Source of the DNA: Anaerobacillus alkaliphilus
GTDB taxonomy: Bacteria; Bacillota; Bacilli; Bacillales; Anaerobacillaceae
Reading direction: 5' to 3'
NCBI RefSeq assembly: GCF_004116265.1
Contig: NZ_QOUX01000046.1
Span: 248,001 to 312,000, forward strand
Length of the DNA stretch: 64,000 bases
Below, piece by piece: positions 18,281 to 29,859 of the stretch. Numbering within the stretch: the stretch's first letter is position 1; each line of letters opens with the position of its first letter. The notes under the pieces were generated by a model, which was given only the letters and a program-made list of their open reading frames with translations, was not told where the DNA came from and did no database searches. The position numbers were made by a program, and so were the translations under genes.

Positions 18281-18559
18281 CTAAAACCATTCAAAGTTTG
18301 TAATGGTTCGTTCTATTTCTGGAGTGGAATCGATCATCGCTAAAGCCTTCTGCAATTCTTTTTCTGCTATGACACGATCACTAGCAACCGTTACTATCGA
18401 TATTTCAGTCCGTTGCCAGAGATCTTGATATCCTGTTTCTGATACCGATATGTTTAGCCTTTGCTTTAAGCGAGTAATTATACTCTTTAAGACCGAACGC
18501 TTTCCTTTTAATGACTGTACATCATAAATGAAACATTCACATGTTACACTCCCGATCAT
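18281..18559 (-). CDS. ylxP: YlxP family protein (DUF503)
   Basis: 92 residues of the DUF503 family: [25 protein letters not shown], then [18 protein letters not shown] and a C-terminal strand-helix. The start overlaps the infB stop by 4 bp, so it is translationally coupled. The family is conserved beside rbfA and is suspected to act in ribosome assembly, but I know of no defined activity. Confidence 0.9.
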   Translation of the reverse strand: MIGSVTCECFIYDVQSLKGKRSVLKSIITRLKQRLNISVSETGYQDLWQRTEISIVTVASDRVIAEKELQKALAMIDSTPEIERTITNFEWF

Positions 18560-20712
18560 GTACGCTTAATTTCCTCCATTATATAAGCTTCAATAATATC
18601 GCCTTCTTTAATATCATTGAACTTCTCCAGGGTAATACCACACTCATACCCCGTAGCAACTTCTTTCGCATCATCTTTAAAGCGCTTAAGTGCGTCAATT
18701 TTGCCTTCGTATATAACAACCCCGTCACGGATTAAACGTACTGTTGAGTCTCTTGTAATCTTACCTTCAGTTACATAACATCCAGCAATCGTCCCTACTT
18801 TTGATACCTTAAACGTTGTTCTAACTTCTACTTGACCAATGACTTTCTCTTCGAACTCTGGATCAAGCATTCCTTTCATTGCTGCTTCAATTTCATCAAT
18901 TGCATTGTAAATAACTCGGTGAAGTCGAATGTCTACTTTTTCACTATCTGCAGTACGTTTCGCATTTACGTCTGGACGAACATTAAATCCAATAACGATT
19001 GCATTTGAAGCACTTGCTAAAATAATATCCGATTCTGTAATTGCACCTACACCAGTATGGATAATGTTAACTTTAACACCTTCAACATCGATCTTTTCTA
19101 GTGAACCTTTCATTGCTTCAACAGAACCCTGAACGTCACCTTTAACAATGATATTAATATCTTTAATTTCACCCTGTTGAATTCTATTAAATAAATCATC
19201 AAGACTTACTTTACTGTTTTCTGATCTTTCAGCATCACGTTGCTTCGAAGCTCTTGCTTCACCAACAGAACGAGCTGTTTTCTCGTCTTTAAATACTAAG
19301 AACTGGTCTCCTGCTTGTGGTACATCACTTAGGCCTGTAATTTCTACAGGTGCCGATGGACCCGCTGTTTTTACACGTCGACCAAGGTCATTTACCATGG
19401 CTCTGACACGCCCAAATGTATTACCGACAACAATTGGGTCTCCTACGTGTAATGTACCAGATTGTACTAGAAGGGTTGCAACAGCTCCGCGGCCTTTATC
19501 AAGTTCTGCTTCGACTACTGTACCACGTGCATAAGCTTTCGGATTGGCTTTGTACTCTTCTACTTCTGATACTAATAGGATCATTTCTAAAAGCTCATCA
19601 ATCCCCTCACCTTTTAGCGCTGAAACTGGAACGAAGATCGTATCTCCTCCCCACGCTTCCGCAACTAATCCGTGTTCAGTTAATTCTTGCATAACTCTAT
19701 CAGGATTTGCAGCTTCTTTATCCATTTTATTCACAGCAACAATAATTGGTACTTTTGCTGCTTTCGCATGGTTGATTGCTTCTACCGTTTGTGGCATAAC
19801 CCCGTCGTCTGCAGCAACAACAAGAATTGTAATATCAGTAACTTGAGCACCACGAGCACGCATAGTTGTAAAAGCTGCGTGACCAGGGGTATCTAAAAAC
19901 GTAACTTTCTTGTCATTTACTTCGACTTGGTAGGCTCCAATATGTTGGGTAATTCCCCCTGCTTCGCCTGCAGTAACCTTTGTATGACGAATTGAATCAA
20001 GGAGTGTTGTTTTTCCATGGTCAACGTGACCCATGATTGTAACAACAGGTGGTCTTTCTCTTAAGTCTTTTGGATCATCTTCTTCTTCATATCGTTCAAA
20101 ATCTGTAGCCTCTAAGATAATCTCTTCTTCTACTTCAACTCCAAAGTCTCCGGCAATTAATTCAATCGATTCCTTATCTAATTCTTGGTTGATTGTTGCC
20201 ATAACACCTAGGAACATTAGTTTTTTAATTAACTCTGAAGGTTCTTTATGAAGAAGCTTCGCTAGCTCGCCCACTGTAAGTGAACCTGAATAAGTAATTT
20301 TTGTTGGAGTTTTCATAGTTTCTTTCTTCTCTTCGTTTTGTGGCTTATGGTTCTGTTGGTTTTGATTTCTCTTGTTTTTCTTCTTATCGTTTTTCTTAGG
20401 AGCAGCGTTCTTCGTATCTGCATCTTTAAATTGAGTAGGCTTTTTTATAACCTTTTGTTCGTTCTTATCTTTCTTAACAGCTACAGGGATATCGTCTTCA
20501 TTGTCCTCTTGTTTACCTGCTTTTACTTCTTTTTTGGGTGCTACATTTTTAGGTTCCTCTTTATTTGGACCCTCTAATTGTTTCATGGCTTCTTCTGTAA
20601 TGACTGACATATGGTTGGTTACCTCAATATTTAATGACTTTAATTTGTCAATAATTTCTTTGCTTGATATATTTTTTTCTTTTGCATATTCATAAACACG
20701 CATCTTCCTCAT
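18556..20712 (-). CDS. infB: Translation initiation factor IF-2
   Basis: GTPase that delivers fMet-tRNA to the 30S subunit. 718 residues: an IF2_N helix (1-50), a long Lys/Asn/Gln-rich low-complexity linker (about 50-135), a second IF2_N domain, then the G domain with GHVDHGKT at 228-235, DTPGHAAFT and NKMD, followed by domains II-IV. AGGGAGGAAAG precedes the ATG. It heads the coupled infB-ylxP pair within the rimP-nusA cluster. Confidence 0.97.
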   Translation of the reverse strand: MRKMRVYEYAKEKNISSKEIIDKLKSLNIEVTNHMSVITEEAMKQLEGPNKEEPKNVAPKKEVKAGKQEDNEDDIPVAVKKDKNEQKVIKKPTQFKDADTKNAAPKKNDKKKNKRNQNQQNHKPQNEEKKETMKTPTKITYSGSLTVGELAKLLHKEPSELIKKLMFLGVMATINQELDKESIELIAGDFGVEVEEEIILEATDFERYEEEDDPKDLRERPPVVTIMGHVDHGKTTLLDSIRHTKVTAGEAGGITQHIGAYQVEVNDKKVTFLDTPGHAAFTTMRARGAQVTDITILVVAADDGVMPQTVEAINHAKAAKVPIIVAVNKMDKEAANPDRVMQELTEHGLVAEAWGGDTIFVPVSALKGEGIDELLEMILLVSEVEEYKANPKAYARGTVVEAELDKGRGAVATLLVQSGTLHVGDPIVVGNTFGRVRAMVNDLGRRVKTAGPSAPVEITGLSDVPQAGDQFLVFKDEKTARSVGEARASKQRDAERSENSKVSLDDLFNRIQQGEIKDINIIVKGDVQGSVEAMKGSLEKIDVEGVKVNIIHTGVGAITESDIILASASNAIVIGFNVRPDVNAKRTADSEKVDIRLHRVIYNAIDEIEAAMKGMLDPEFEEKVIGQVEVRTTFKVSKVGTIAGCYVTEGKITRDSTVRLIRDGVVIYEGKIDALKRFKDDAKEVATGYECGITLEKFNDIKEGDIIEAYIMEEIKRT

Positions 20713-20769
20713 TTGCTTTCCTCCCTTTGAACATGGTCTTGTTCAACCAGCTTTCAAACTTGCTATTTA

Positions 20770-21069
20770 TTAAAGAAGTGAAAGGAGCTTTTGAGCAAAT
20801 CCCTCGTCTGTAACACCAATAACTACTCTTTCATGTTTACCAATCGCAGCACCGAGCTGTCCTCGATCAGACGCGAACTGCAACGTAACATTGTAGTATT
20901 GACATTTATCCTGTAACTTTTTCTTTGTCAAGTCTGAGGCATCATCTGCTACTATTACCAAATGGACTTCTTTTTTACGGATACTTTTAATCACAAGCTC
21001 TTCCCCAGTAACGAGCTTTCTTGCTCTAGCCGCTAGGCCTAAGAGCGAAAACCATTGTGGTTGCTTCAT
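20770..21069 (-). CDS. ylxQ: YlxQ, L7Ae-family RNA-binding protein
   Basis: 99 residues of the L7Ae/L30e fold (YlxQ, also called RplGA), which binds kink-turn RNAs. LLGLAARARKLVTGEELV near the N-terminus and HLVIVADDASDLTKKKL are typical. It overlaps the upstream gene ylxR by 1 bp. Part of the rimP-nusA-ylxR-ylxQ-infB operon, whose products centre on RNA and ribosomes. Confidence 0.93.
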   Translation of the reverse strand: MKQPQWFSLLGLAARARKLVTGEELVIKSIRKKEVHLVIVADDASDLTKKKLQDKCQYYNVTLQFASDRGQLGAAIGKHERVVIGVTDEGFAQKLLSLL

Positions 21070-21344
21070 TATAAGTCTCCTTTAGTTCGATCTTTGATAA
21101 GTTGGTCATATATTTCGGAACTAACTTTCACATTTAAATGACGGGAAAATACATCTTTCTTTTTTGCTTCTTCAAAGCATTCTTGGCTGTTACTCACATA
21201 TGCCCCTCTTCCAGACTTTTTCCCAGTAAAATCGACAACGACTTCGCCTTCAGGGGTACGAACAATACGGATTAATTCTTTTTTAGGTTTCATCTCATTT
21301 GTGACAACACATTTGCGAAGTGGAACTTTACGGTTCTTCATCAT
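21069..21344 (-). CDS. ylxR: YlxR family RNA-binding protein (DUF448)
   Basis: 91 residues with RKCVVTNEMKPKKELIRIVRTPEG and GRGAYVS, the DUF448 signature. Members are basic, fold near RNA-binding proteins and are almost always found between nusA and infB. It lies 15 bp from nusA and overlaps ylxQ by 1 bp. Proposed roles for YlxR as a nucleoid or RNase P-interacting regulator come from other species; nothing here decides. Confidence 0.93.
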   Translation of the reverse strand: MMKNRKVPLRKCVVTNEMKPKKELIRIVRTPEGEVVVDFTGKKSGRGAYVSNSQECFEEAKKKDVFSRHLNVKVSSEIYDQLIKDRTKGDL

Positions 21345-21359
21345 GGCCCCTACTCCTTA

Positions 21360-22490
21360 CTACTCTTGTTCTACGTGTCCCTCTTCAAAATTATAATCAG
21401 CAACTTCATCTTCTATGTCCAAATTCTGTGCCTCGTTAGAATTATATAGACCGAGACTTTCTGCCTCAGATTGGCTCTTAATATCAATTTTCCAACCTGT
21501 TAACTTAGCTGCTAACCTTGCGTTTTGCCCTCTTTTACCAATAGCCAATGAAAGTTGGTAATCAGGAACAATAACTTGAGTCATTTTTTCTTCTTCATTT
21601 ACCTTTACTTGCACTACCTTAGCAGGGCTTAAAGCATTTGCAACATATTCTACTGGATCTTCTGACCAACGAACGATGTCAATCTTTTCACCTTTAAGTT
21701 CATTCACGATTGTCTGAACTCTTTGCCCTTTTGGGCCAACACACGAACCAACAGGATCAACCTCTTGATTTTCTGCATGAACAGCAATTTTCGAACGGTC
21801 ACCAGCTTCTCGGGCAACTGACTTAAGTTCAACTGTACCATCAAAGATTTCAGGTACTTCTAACTCAAATAATCGCTTTAATAATCCAGGGTGCGTTCTT
21901 GAAATCAAAATCTGAGGACCTTTAGTCGTTTTTTCTACTTTGGTTATGTAAGCTTTGATACGATCATTATGCTTATAAGTTTCGTTAGGCATTTGCTCAC
22001 TTAACGGTAGTAGAGCTTCTACTTTCCCTAAGTCTACATAGATAAAACGGCTGTCTTGCCTTTGAACAATTCCTGTCATAATATCTTCTTCGCGATCAAT
22101 AAAATCAGCATAGATAATACCTCTTTCAGCTTCTCGAACACGTTGAGTTACAACCTGTTTAGCTGTTTGAGCAGCAATTCTACCGAAATCCTTAGGGGTT
22201 ACTTCAATTTCAACAATATCGTCTACCTCATATTGTGGGTTCATGGCTTTTGCCGCTTCAAGGGAAATTTCTAATCTTGAGTCAAAAACCTCTTCCACTA
22301 CTTGCTTTCTGGCAAAAACACGGATACTGCCGTTCTCACGATTAATATCCACACGAACATTTTGGGCTTGATTAAAGTTACGTTTGTAACCAGAAATTAA
22401 AGCAGCCTCAATTGCTTCAATAATAATTTCCTTACTAATTCCTTTTTCTTTTTCTAACGTAGTTAATGCATCCATAAAATCAGTATTCAT
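21360..22490 (-). CDS. nusA: Transcription termination/antitermination factor NusA
   Basis: Binds RNA polymerase and nascent RNA to modulate pausing and termination. 376 residues (B. subtilis 371): an N-terminal RNAP-binding domain, an S1 domain at about 130-200, and KH1 and KH2 with DPVGSCVGPKGQRVQ and AIGKRGQNARLAAKLTGW. The C-terminal tail is acidic. The ATG at 22490 is chosen because AAAGGGGG stands before it and homologues start MNTDFMDAL; an upstream in-frame ATG at 22568 would add 26 unrelated residues. Confidence 0.95.
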   Translation of the reverse strand: MNTDFMDALTTLEKEKGISKEIIIEAIEAALISGYKRNFNQAQNVRVDINRENGSIRVFARKQVVEEVFDSRLEISLEAAKAMNPQYEVDDIVEIEVTPKDFGRIAAQTAKQVVTQRVREAERGIIYADFIDREEDIMTGIVQRQDSRFIYVDLGKVEALLPLSEQMPNETYKHNDRIKAYITKVEKTTKGPQILISRTHPGLLKRLFELEVPEIFDGTVELKSVAREAGDRSKIAVHAENQEVDPVGSCVGPKGQRVQTIVNELKGEKIDIVRWSEDPVEYVANALSPAKVVQVKVNEEEKMTQVIVPDYQLSLAIGKRGQNARLAAKLTGWKIDIKSQSEAESLGLYNSNEAQNLDIEDEVADYNFEEGHVEQE

Positions 22491-22675
22491 GGAGCTCTTT
22501 TCCCCCTTTCGTTTTAGAATGGTCGTACAAACCAAGCTTGTTACGCTTTGTGAGTCAATACGTCCCATTTAGTATAAATGTGGCTGCAATTATATTGGTA
22601 TCGACCAACATTTACTCAGTGTAATGCTGCATAGTTCCATGTATCTTAGAGGAAAGGCAACTTTTTACAAATCTA

Positions 22676-23146
22676 TTAGAACACTACGGCCAACCTAGCA
22701 CTTGCTACTTTTTCATAAGGAATGACCACTTCTACTAGACGTGTTTTTTGTTTTGTTGCAATCGTTAACTGATTTTCAACAAAAGAAACCAATTTACCTT
22801 CATGTGTTTTCTCACCTTGAATTGGCTCATATAAGGTAACGTATATGTTCTTACCGACTGCCTTTTCAATATCGGACTCTTTTTTCAATGGTCTCTCAGC
22901 ACCAGGCGAAGATACTTCTAAGAAGTATGCTTGTGTAATTGGGTCTTTTTCATCTAAAAGTTCGCTTAATCTTTCGCTGACAGTGCCACAGTCCTCAATA
23001 TCTACACCCTTTTCTGAGTCAATGTAAACTCGTAGAAACCAATTCTTCCCTTCTTTCTTAAATTCAACATCTACAAGTTCAAGTTGCATATTAGTCAAAA
23101 TAGGTATAACTAGTTCTTCTACGGCTGTAGTTACTTTGCTACTCAT
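22676..23146 (-). CDS. rimP: Ribosome maturation factor RimP
   Basis: 156 residues of the RimP (YlxS) family, a 30S assembly factor. The N-terminal alpha/beta domain contains [19 protein letters not shown] and [13 protein letters not shown]; then [13 protein letters not shown] and a C-terminal SH3-like barrel. AAGGAGGG precedes the ATG. First gene of the rimP-nusA-infB operon, about 180 bp downstream of a promoter-like site and after the polC terminator. Confidence 0.95.
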   Translation of the reverse strand: MSSKVTTAVEELVIPILTNMQLELVDVEFKKEGKNWFLRVYIDSEKGVDIEDCGTVSERLSELLDEKDPITQAYFLEVSSPGAERPLKKESDIEKAVGKNIYVTLYEPIQGEKTHEGKLVSFVENQLTIATKQKTRLVEVVIPYEKVASARLAVVF

Positions 23147-23405
23147 TATTATCCCTCCTTAAAACGAGCATAACCTGTACATATAACTTTCCAAATCCAC
23201 ACATGAGCCAATTGGGTGATCCAAAAGTCAAGCGCGGTTTAATTGCTTCTAAAAAAGAACTCTCTTGTCAATTTGTAATTACTAGTTCTTACTCGAAGTG
23301 AAACATATCAGAAAGAGTATTTATTATAGTATGAAACGAGACAATTACTTGTATGTAAGTTCTATGTATTAGCTAAAACTGTAAAAATCCTTTTAGAGTA
23401 AAACG
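23147..23405 (-). other. rimP-nusA operon leader region
   Basis: The 369-bp gap between polC and rimP holds the polC terminator (23406-23431), the -10-like TATAAT at 23323-23328 and then about 180 nt of leader. I see only short palindromes in the leader (such as CCAATTGG near 23208) and no reading frame or recognisable riboswitch. Confidence 0.5.
23323..23328 (-). promoter_or_regulatory. -10-like element for the rimP operon
   Basis: The minus strand reads ACTATAATA, a perfect TATAAT. The -35 region (around CAAGTA) is weak. It lies downstream of the polC terminator and about 180 bp before rimP. Confidence 0.35.
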
Positions 23406-23431
23406 AAAGAGTGGGTTTCCCCACTCTTTTT
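23406..23431 (-). terminator. Terminator of polC
   Basis: AAAGAGTGGG (23406-23415) pairs with CCCACTCTTT (23420-23429) around a short loop. The minus strand continues CGTTTTACTC; the plus strand has a better T run. It lies 85 bp after the polC stop. Confidence 0.65.
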
Positions 23432-23515
23432 GTGTCACCTATTCAAAGTATTACCTCAAAAATATAACATAAACCCTAAATTTATGCAAGTTGCAAGCTG
23501 CTTTTGATAATGTCA

Positions 23516-26500
23516 TTAAAATAGAGACAACTGATTTGAAGCTGGTAGTCCTTCAAGACAGCCATGATCATCCAAATTTTCTAATACTGTCTTTGTAATT
23601 TTGCTTCGCTGTTGTAAATCTTCTTTTGATAAAAATTCACCTTGCTCACGAGCCTTCACAATATTAATAGCCGCGTTTGTTCCAACACCAGTCATGGCAT
23701 TAAATGGTGGTAATAAGGAGTTACCATCAACAATAAAATCAGTAGAACTAGACTTATATAAATCTACCTTTTTAAAGGAGAAGCCACGTTCACACGCTTC
23801 TAATGCTAACTCTAATACTGTTAATAAGTTCTTTTCCTTCGGTGAAGCATCTAGACCTTTTAAGTTAATTTCTTCTATCTTAGCTTTAATTGAGGCAGAC
23901 CCTCTAATCATCGTATCTAAATCGAAGTCATCAGCCCTCACAGTAAAATACGCTGCATAAAAAAGAATTGGGTGATGTACTTTAAAATAGGCGATCCGAA
24001 CGGCCATTAGTACATAGGCAACAGCATGGGCTTTCGGGAACATGTACTTAATTTTCAAACAGGAACCAATGTACCAATCTGGCACATTATTTTTCTTCAT
24101 TTCATCAATCCATTCTTCAGGTAGCCCTTTCCCCTTACGAACGTTTTCCATAATTTTAAATGCTAAAGATGGCTCAAGTCCTTTATATATTAAGTACACC
24201 ATGATGTCATCACGACAACCAATAACTTCTTTTAATACACAAGTTCCATTGTAGATAAGTTCATTTGCATTGTTTAACCAAACGTCCGTCCCGTGGGATA
24301 ATCCGGAAATCTGGACAAGTTCACTAAATGATGACGGTTTTGTTTCTTCAAGCATCTGTCGAACAAATCTTGTCCCAAACTCAGGAATACCATATGTTCC
24401 TGTTTTGCAGAGGATTTGCTCTTCACTTACGCCTAAACTTTCTGTTCCACTAAAAAGCTTATATACTTCAGGATCATCTGTAGGGATGGTTTTAGGATCA
24501 ATTCCACTTAAATCTTGGAGCATTCGAATTACGGTAGGATCATCATGCCCAAGTATATCAAGCTTTAGTAAATTATCATGTATCGAGTGAAAGTCAAAAT
24601 GAGTCGTTTTCCATTCAGATGTTTTATCATCAGCTGGAAACTGAATTGGACAAAAGTCATAGATCTCCATGTAATCAGGAACAACAATAATTCCCCCTGG
24701 ATGTTGTCCAGTTGTTCGTTTTACCCCGGTACATCCAGCAACAAGACGGTCAATTTCTGCTGAACGCATTTGTAAGTTATAATCGCTTTGATATCCTTTT
24801 ACATAACCATAGGCTGTTTTCTCTGCAACGGTACCGATTGTTCCCGCACGATAAACAAATTCTTCACCAAATAGTTCTTTCGTATAGTTATGGGCCCTAG
24901 GTTGATAATCACCAGAAAAGTTTAAGTCAATATCGGGAACTTTATCTCCTTTAAAACCGAGAAACGTTTCAAATGGAATATCATGTCCGTCTTTAACATA
25001 GGCTGTCCCACACTCAGGACAATCTTTATCCGGTAAGTCAAATCCTGATCCAACAGAACCATCATCAAAGAAATAGGAATGTTTGCAGTTTGGACATACA
25101 TAATGCGGAGGTAGCGGATTAACCTCTGTGATCTCGGTCATCGTCGCTACAAATGATGAACCTACGGAACCCCTTGAACCTACTAGGTACCCATCATCTA
25201 ATGATTTTTTTACAAGTTTATGAGAAATCAAGTAGATTACTGCAAATCCATGGCCAATAATACTTTTAAGTTCTTTTTCTAATCTTGCTTCAACAAGTTC
25301 AGGTAAGTTATCCCCGTAGATACTTCGGGCACGATTATAACTCATTTGACGAATCTCATCGTCAGCACCTTCAATTTTAGGTGTATAAAGGTCATCAGGG
25401 ATCGGTTTGATCTCCTCTATTTGGTTAGCAATTAGTTGTGTGTTTAACACTACAACTTCTTTTGCCTTTTCCTCGCCTAAAAAATCAAAGCATTCAAGCA
25501 TGTCATCTGTCGAACGGAAATGAACTTCAGGAAGTGTTTGTTTATTTAATGGATTTGCTCCACCTTGACTTGCAATCAGGATTTTTCGGTAGATGGCGTC
25601 ATTCTTATCAAGGTAATGAACGTTACCAGTAGCGACCACCGGTTTCCCTAACTTCTCTCCAAGAGTTACGATTTTTCCAATAATTTCTTTTAGAGCTAAT
25701 TCATCTCGAACTAGTTCTTTTTCAATTAAATGATAGTAATTTGAAGGAGGCTGTATTTCAAGGTAGTCATAAAATTTTGCCACTTGTTCAACCTCATCAC
25801 TAGACTTTTGCATCATCGCTTCAAATACTTCTCCCTTGTCACACCCCGAACCTACAATGATCCCCTCACGATATTTCTGTAATAGAGATCTAGGTATTCT
25901 AGGAGTACGATAGAAAAACTCTAAATGTGAAAGCGAAACTAGCTTATATAAATTTTTCAACCCTGCTTGAGTTTGCGCTAACAAAATGCAATGAGAAGGA
26001 CGGAGACGATGGAAATCGCCTTTACCCATATTGTCATTTAATTGGTCATGATACTCTATTTCTTGCTCGATACAGTCCTTCACTAATTTCCATAGTAAAT
26101 ATCCAGTTGCTTCGGCATCATAGATCGCTCTATGGTGACTTACCAGTTCTATATCAAACTTTTTACAAAGAGTATTTAAACGGTGGTTTTTCATTTCTGG
26201 GTATAAAAATCTAGCAAGTTCTAGCGTATCTATGACAGGATTTGCTGCATCTGCTAATCCAATTTTCCGGAAGCCTGCATTAATAAAACCCATGTCAAAG
26301 CTAGCATTATGAGCTACAAGGATGTCATCACCGATCCAAGCTCGAAAATCCTTTAAAACATCGTCAATTTCAGGAGCACCAACAAGCATGTCATCAGTGA
26401 TACCTGTTAATTCAATAATGGTATTTGTTAATTTCTCATGTGGATTTGCAAATGACTCAAACCGATCAATGACTTCCCCATTTTGTATCTTTACAGCAGC

Positions 26501-27820
26501 AAGTTCGATGATGGTATTGTAAACAGCAGAAAGACCTGTTGTTTCAACGTCAAAAACGATATAAGTTTCCTCAAATAACTTACGATGGTCCGTGTTATAA
26601 GCAATCGGCACACCATCGTCCACTAGATTTGCTTCAAGTCCATAGAGAATTTTTATCCCAAGTTTTTTCCCCGCTCCATATGCTTCAGGGAAAGACTGAA
26701 CGATGCCATGATCAGTAATAGCAATGGCTGGGTGGCCCCATTTGCTAGCTTGTTCAATAATTTTGCTACACGGAGTAATGGCATCCATCTGACTCATTGG
26801 CGAATGTAAGTGTAATTCTACACGTTTTTCCCCTTCTGGAGCTAAGTCCTGTTTGAGAACCGGTTTTACTTCATTTATATCTTTGGCAATCATTACGAGA
26901 TCACGTACAAATGTATCTTGTTGAACACCGCCACGCACCTTTAACCATAAGCCTTTTTTTACAGCTTGAAGTAATGGAACATCCTCTTTATCATTTGAAA
27001 AGATTTTTACTAATATGGAATCTGTATAGTCGGTAATCTTAAATGTTAATAATGTACGTCCGCTTCTTAACTCTCTTGTCTCTGCATCAAACACATAACC
27101 TTGAATAGCCACTTTCTTTTCCTCATCCTGTATCGTTTCAATTGGTACAATTTCATCTTTAATCTGATAGCCAATTGTTAAAGCCTCGTTGGAGTGAGAA
27201 ATTGAGTCAGCTCGTTTTTCAACTTTTTGTTTTTCAATCATCGCAGCAATCATTTTCGAATGATCTTCTTGCTCTTTTTGTGCAACAAATTGTTGAAACT
27301 CTTGTTTTGATTGTTTTACAGTTGCTTCAACAAGGTAGTTTGGGAAGCCTAGTCTTAGAAAAGCGTCTTTTAAAGGATCCTTTAGCTTCCTACTAAGTGC
27401 CGTAGCTTCGGTTTCATTTCTAACTGTAATTATTATTTTTTGACCTTGTATCTCAGGTGTTTGCCCTTTTAGAAAATGTTGAATTGAAGGTGAAAACCCT
27501 TCAAGACTATCAACTAAGAATGGCCAATACTCAATTATTGTCTTTTCTTCCATTTTGGCATTTGTATAACTAAGCGTAAAGGTAACAGTCGCAATATGGC
27601 CGAAAGTTTGTCCTAAACGTTCTTGAAATAATTGAAAGACCTGATATGGAAGAATATTGTCGACTTGAAACTCAAACTCCCATTTTTTTTCATTTTTAAA
27701 GATTGATAGTTTTTGAATAAGTCCATCTTGAAAGAAACGCTCCGATAAATCCGTTGGAAACAATATTTGTTGGAGGAGTAGTTGAAATCGCTCTTGGCGT
27801 ATTCGTTTTTCTTCGCTCAT
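23516..27820 (-). CDS. polC: DNA polymerase III alpha subunit, PolC type
   Basis: Leading-strand replicase of low-GC Gram-positives with built-in proofreading. 1434 residues (B. subtilis 1437): N-terminal domains and an OB fold (about 235-320), a PHP segment LHLHS at 336-340 split by the 3'-5' exonuclease domain (FDVETTGL, Asp424/Glu426), then a Cys4 zinc site (CPNC and CPEC), palm, fingers and C-terminus. The ATG at 27820 follows GGGAGG by 6 nt; an upstream in-frame start would add 22 residues that homologues lack. Confidence 0.97.
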   Translation of the reverse strand: MSEEKRIRQERFQLLLQQILFPTDLSERFFQDGLIQKLSIFKNEKKWEFEFQVDNILPYQVFQLFQERLGQTFGHIATVTFTLSYTNAKMEEKTIIEYWPFLVDSLEGFSPSIQHFLKGQTPEIQGQKIIITVRNETEATALSRKLKDPLKDAFLRLGFPNYLVEATVKQSKQEFQQFVAQKEQEDHSKMIAAMIEKQKVEKRADSISHSNEALTIGYQIKDEIVPIETIQDEEKKVAIQGYVFDAETRELRSGRTLLTFKITDYTDSILVKIFSNDKEDVPLLQAVKKGLWLKVRGGVQQDTFVRDLVMIAKDINEVKPVLKQDLAPEGEKRVELHLHSPMSQMDAITPCSKIIEQASKWGHPAIAITDHGIVQSFPEAYGAGKKLGIKILYGLEANLVDDGVPIAYNTDHRKLFEETYIVFDVETTGLSAVYNTIIELAAVKIQNGEVIDRFESFANPHEKLTNTIIELTGITDDMLVGAPEIDDVLKDFRAWIGDDILVAHNASFDMGFINAGFRKIGLADAANPVIDTLELARFLYPEMKNHRLNTLCKKFDIELVSHHRAIYDAEATGYLLWKLVKDCIEQEIEYHDQLNDNMGKGDFHRLRPSHCILLAQTQAGLKNLYKLVSLSHLEFFYRTPRIPRSLLQKYREGIIVGSGCDKGEVFEAMMQKSSDEVEQVAKFYDYLEIQPPSNYYHLIEKELVRDELALKEIIGKIVTLGEKLGKPVVATGNVHYLDKNDAIYRKILIASQGGANPLNKQTLPEVHFRSTDDMLECFDFLGEEKAKEVVVLNTQLIANQIEEIKPIPDDLYTPKIEGADDEIRQMSYNRARSIYGDNLPELVEARLEKELKSIIGHGFAVIYLISHKLVKKSLDDGYLVGSRGSVGSSFVATMTEITEVNPLPPHYVCPNCKHSYFFDDGSVGSGFDLPDKDCPECGTAYVKDGHDIPFETFLGFKGDKVPDIDLNFSGDYQPRAHNYTKELFGEEFVYRAGTIGTVAEKTAYGYVKGYQSDYNLQMRSAEIDRLVAGCTGVKRTTGQHPGGIIVVPDYMEIYDFCPIQFPADDKTSEWKTTHFDFHSIHDNLLKLDILGHDDPTVIRMLQDLSGIDPKTIPTDDPEVYKLFSGTESLGVSEEQILCKTGTYGIPEFGTRFVRQMLEETKPSSFSELVQISGLSHGTDVWLNNANELIYNGTCVLKEVIGCRDDIMVYLIYKGLEPSLAFKIMENVRKGKGLPEEWIDEMKKNNVPDWYIGSCLKIKYMFPKAHAVAYVLMAVRIAYFKVHHPILFYAAYFTVRADDFDLDTMIRGSASIKAKIEEINLKGLDASPKEKNLLTVLELALEACERGFSFKKVDLYKSSSTDFIVDGNSLLPPFNAMTGVGTNAAINIVKAREQGEFLSKEDLQQRSKITKTVLENLDDHGCLEGLPASNQLSLF

Positions 27821-27954
27821 AATAAACCTCCCATGTATTTTCAAATTTAAAGAATAAAGCTTTATTACTAATACTACCATGTACATGCATTTTATTAGTA
27901 TAACAAATTTTCACATCACCTTGGGTAGATAAATACTGGATGAAAAAAAACTTT

Positions 27955-27992
27955 TCATAGAAAATGGTACCTTCAAACGGCAAGGTACCATT
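27955..27992 (-). terminator. Terminator of proS
   Basis: AATGGTACCTT (27963-27973) and AAGGTACCATT (27982-27992) form a perfect 11-bp stem with an 8-nt loop. The minus strand continues TTCTATG and then reaches a run of eight Ts. It lies just after the proS stop. Confidence 0.75.
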
Positions 27993-28002
27993 GTTGTCAT
28001 TC

Positions 28003-29712
28003 TTATAATAAATTTGATAAGATCGTCGTTAACTCTGAAGATAGCTGCTCTAGTTGCACTTCAACAACCTCACCGGTTTTGCGAATTTTTAATTCTACAA
28101 TCCCTTCATTTGCCTTTTTTCCAACGGTAATTCTTAGAGGTAAACCAATAAGATCTGCATCCGCAAATTTCACCCCTGGTCTTTCCGCACGATCATCAAA
28201 AAGAACACTATAACCATCTTTCATTAATTGTTTATATAATTGTTCTGATAGATCTTTTTGTTCCGTATCTTTCATATTTACAGCAATTAAGTGCAAATCA
28301 AAAGGCGCTACAGCTCTCGGCCAAACAATCCCTTTTTCATCGTTATGCTGTTCAATTACCGCTGCCACTGTTCGTGTCACACCAATTCCATAGCAACCCA
28401 TAATCATTGGCTGTGTCTTCCCATTTTCATCCAAGAAAATAGCACCCATTGATTCACTATAACGTGTACCTAATTTAAAGACGTGTCCAACTTCAATACC
28501 TTCAGCAAATTTAATAACTCCTTGGCCGTCAGGTGACAAATCACCTTCTTTAATAAAACGAAGGTCAATATATTCTTTAACTTTAAAATCTCTCTCTGGA
28601 TTTACATTCCTATAGTGATAATCTTTTTCGTTAGCCCCAGAAACAGCATTTACCACATATTGAATAGCTACATCAGCAACTACATCAACCTCTTCACTAA
28701 TATCTATTGGACCAATAAATCCTGGTTCACATTTCATATATTGAAGGGTTTGTTCACGACTAGCTAACTCAACAATACTTGCTTCATAATAGTGTTTAAT
28801 CTTTACATCATTAACATCATGATCACCACGTACAAGTGCAAGTACTGGTTTTTCATCGACAATGAAAAGAACTGCCTTTATCAAAGCTTCTTTATTTATT
28901 CCTAAAGAATCCTCTAATTCATCAATCGTTTTTAGGTCAGGAGTAGAAAACTTCTCTAAAGAAAGCACTTCTTCTGTACTCTTACTATAGTTAGCTACAA
29001 CCGGTGCGATCTCAATATTGGCTGCATAATTACTTTCACTTGAATAGGCAATAGTATCTTCACCTATACCTGAAAGTACCATGAATTCATGTGTATCTTT
29101 TCCACCCATTGCACCTGAATCAGCAACAACAGCACGAAAATCTAAACCACAACGATTAAATACATTTGTATACGCCTCGTACATTTTGTCGTAACTAACA
29201 TCTAGTCCTTGTTGAGTTGTATCAAACGAATAGGCATCCTTCATAATAAACTCACGAGATCTTAAAACACCAAAGCGAGGTCTTCTTTCATCTCTGAATT
29301 TCGTTTGTATTTGGTAGAGAGTCATAGGAAGTTTTTTGTAGGATTTAACATCATCTCTTACCAACGTAGTAATAACCTCTTCATGAGTTGGCCCTAATGC
29401 AAACTCACGATTATGACGGTCGTTAAAACGCATCAATTCAGGTCCATAAGCTTCCCAACGTCCACTTTCATGCCAAAGCTCTGCTGGCTGGATGGCTGGC
29501 ATTAAAACTTCCTGAGCTCCTGCCATATCCATTTCTTCTCTTACAATATTTTCAACCTTTTTTAACGCACGTAAGCCTAGTGGCAAAAACGAGTAGACCC
29601 CAGATGCCGTTTGCCTAATCAGTCCAGCTCGTAGCATCAACTGATGATTCGTAACTTCAGCATCTGCTGGTACATCTCTAAGCGTAGGACTTAAATAATG
29701 AGTTTGACGCAT
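28003..29712 (-). CDS. proS: Prolyl-tRNA synthetase
   Basis: Class II synthetase charging tRNA-Pro. 569 residues of the bacterial type with an insertion (editing) domain between motifs 2 and 3: [15 protein letters not shown], then [19 protein letters not shown] (motif 2), the INS editing domain (about 240-380) and [10 protein letters not shown] (motif 3), followed by the anticodon-binding domain. The ATG at 29712 lies 6 nt after AGAGGTG; a GTG three codons earlier overlaps that site. No T-box leader was seen. Confidence 0.96.
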   Translation of the reverse strand: MRQTHYLSPTLRDVPADAEVTNHQLMLRAGLIRQTASGVYSFLPLGLRALKKVENIVREEMDMAGAQEVLMPAIQPAELWHESGRWEAYGPELMRFNDRHNREFALGPTHEEVITTLVRDDVKSYKKLPMTLYQIQTKFRDERRPRFGVLRSREFIMKDAYSFDTTQQGLDVSYDKMYEAYTNVFNRCGLDFRAVVADSGAMGGKDTHEFMVLSGIGEDTIAYSSESNYAANIEIAPVVANYSKSTEEVLSLEKFSTPDLKTIDELEDSLGINKEALIKAVLFIVDEKPVLALVRGDHDVNDVKIKHYYEASIVELASREQTLQYMKCEPGFIGPIDISEEVDVVADVAIQYVVNAVSGANEKDYHYRNVNPERDFKVKEYIDLRFIKEGDLSPDGQGVIKFAEGIEVGHVFKLGTRYSESMGAIFLDENGKTQPMIMGCYGIGVTRTVAAVIEQHNDEKGIVWPRAVAPFDLHLIAVNMKDTEQKDLSEQLYKQLMKDGYSVLFDDRAERPGVKFADADLIGLPLRITVGKKANEGIVELKIRKTGEVVEVQLEQLSSELTTILSNLL

Positions 29713-29830
29713 AAAAAACACCTCTGTTTTAGATATGATAAGATTATGATTATTTGAATGAAAGAAGAATTGGACTAAGAGATGCTTTAAGCATTACTTA
29801 CAACACAACATTCTACATTCTAAAAAGAAT

Positions 29831-29857
29831 ATTGCTTTTTCGCTTACGAAAAGAGCA
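29831..29857 (-). other. Hairpin between rseP and proS
   Basis: On the minus strand TTGCTCTTTTCG pairs with CGAAAAAGCAA (11 bp, one bulged C) around TAAG, and ATATTCTTTTTAG follows. It may be a weak terminator or a processing site. Its TTACGAAAAGAGC word (29844-29856) also occurs in the tepA-flanking repeats. Confidence 0.5.
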
Positions 29858-29859
29858 AA

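Noticed and set aside
19544-19846. Plus-strand open frame of 100 codons
   Set aside because: Antisense to the infB G domain; composition and position fit a shadow frame.
23601-23960. Plus-strand open frame of 119 codons
   Set aside because: Antisense to the C-terminal part of polC with no homology or ribosome site.
27955-27992. GGTACC-containing hairpin considered as part of a T-box leader
   Set aside because: It lies after proS, pairs as a simple terminator, and lacks the T-box consensus and specifier stem. No T-box was found before proS either.
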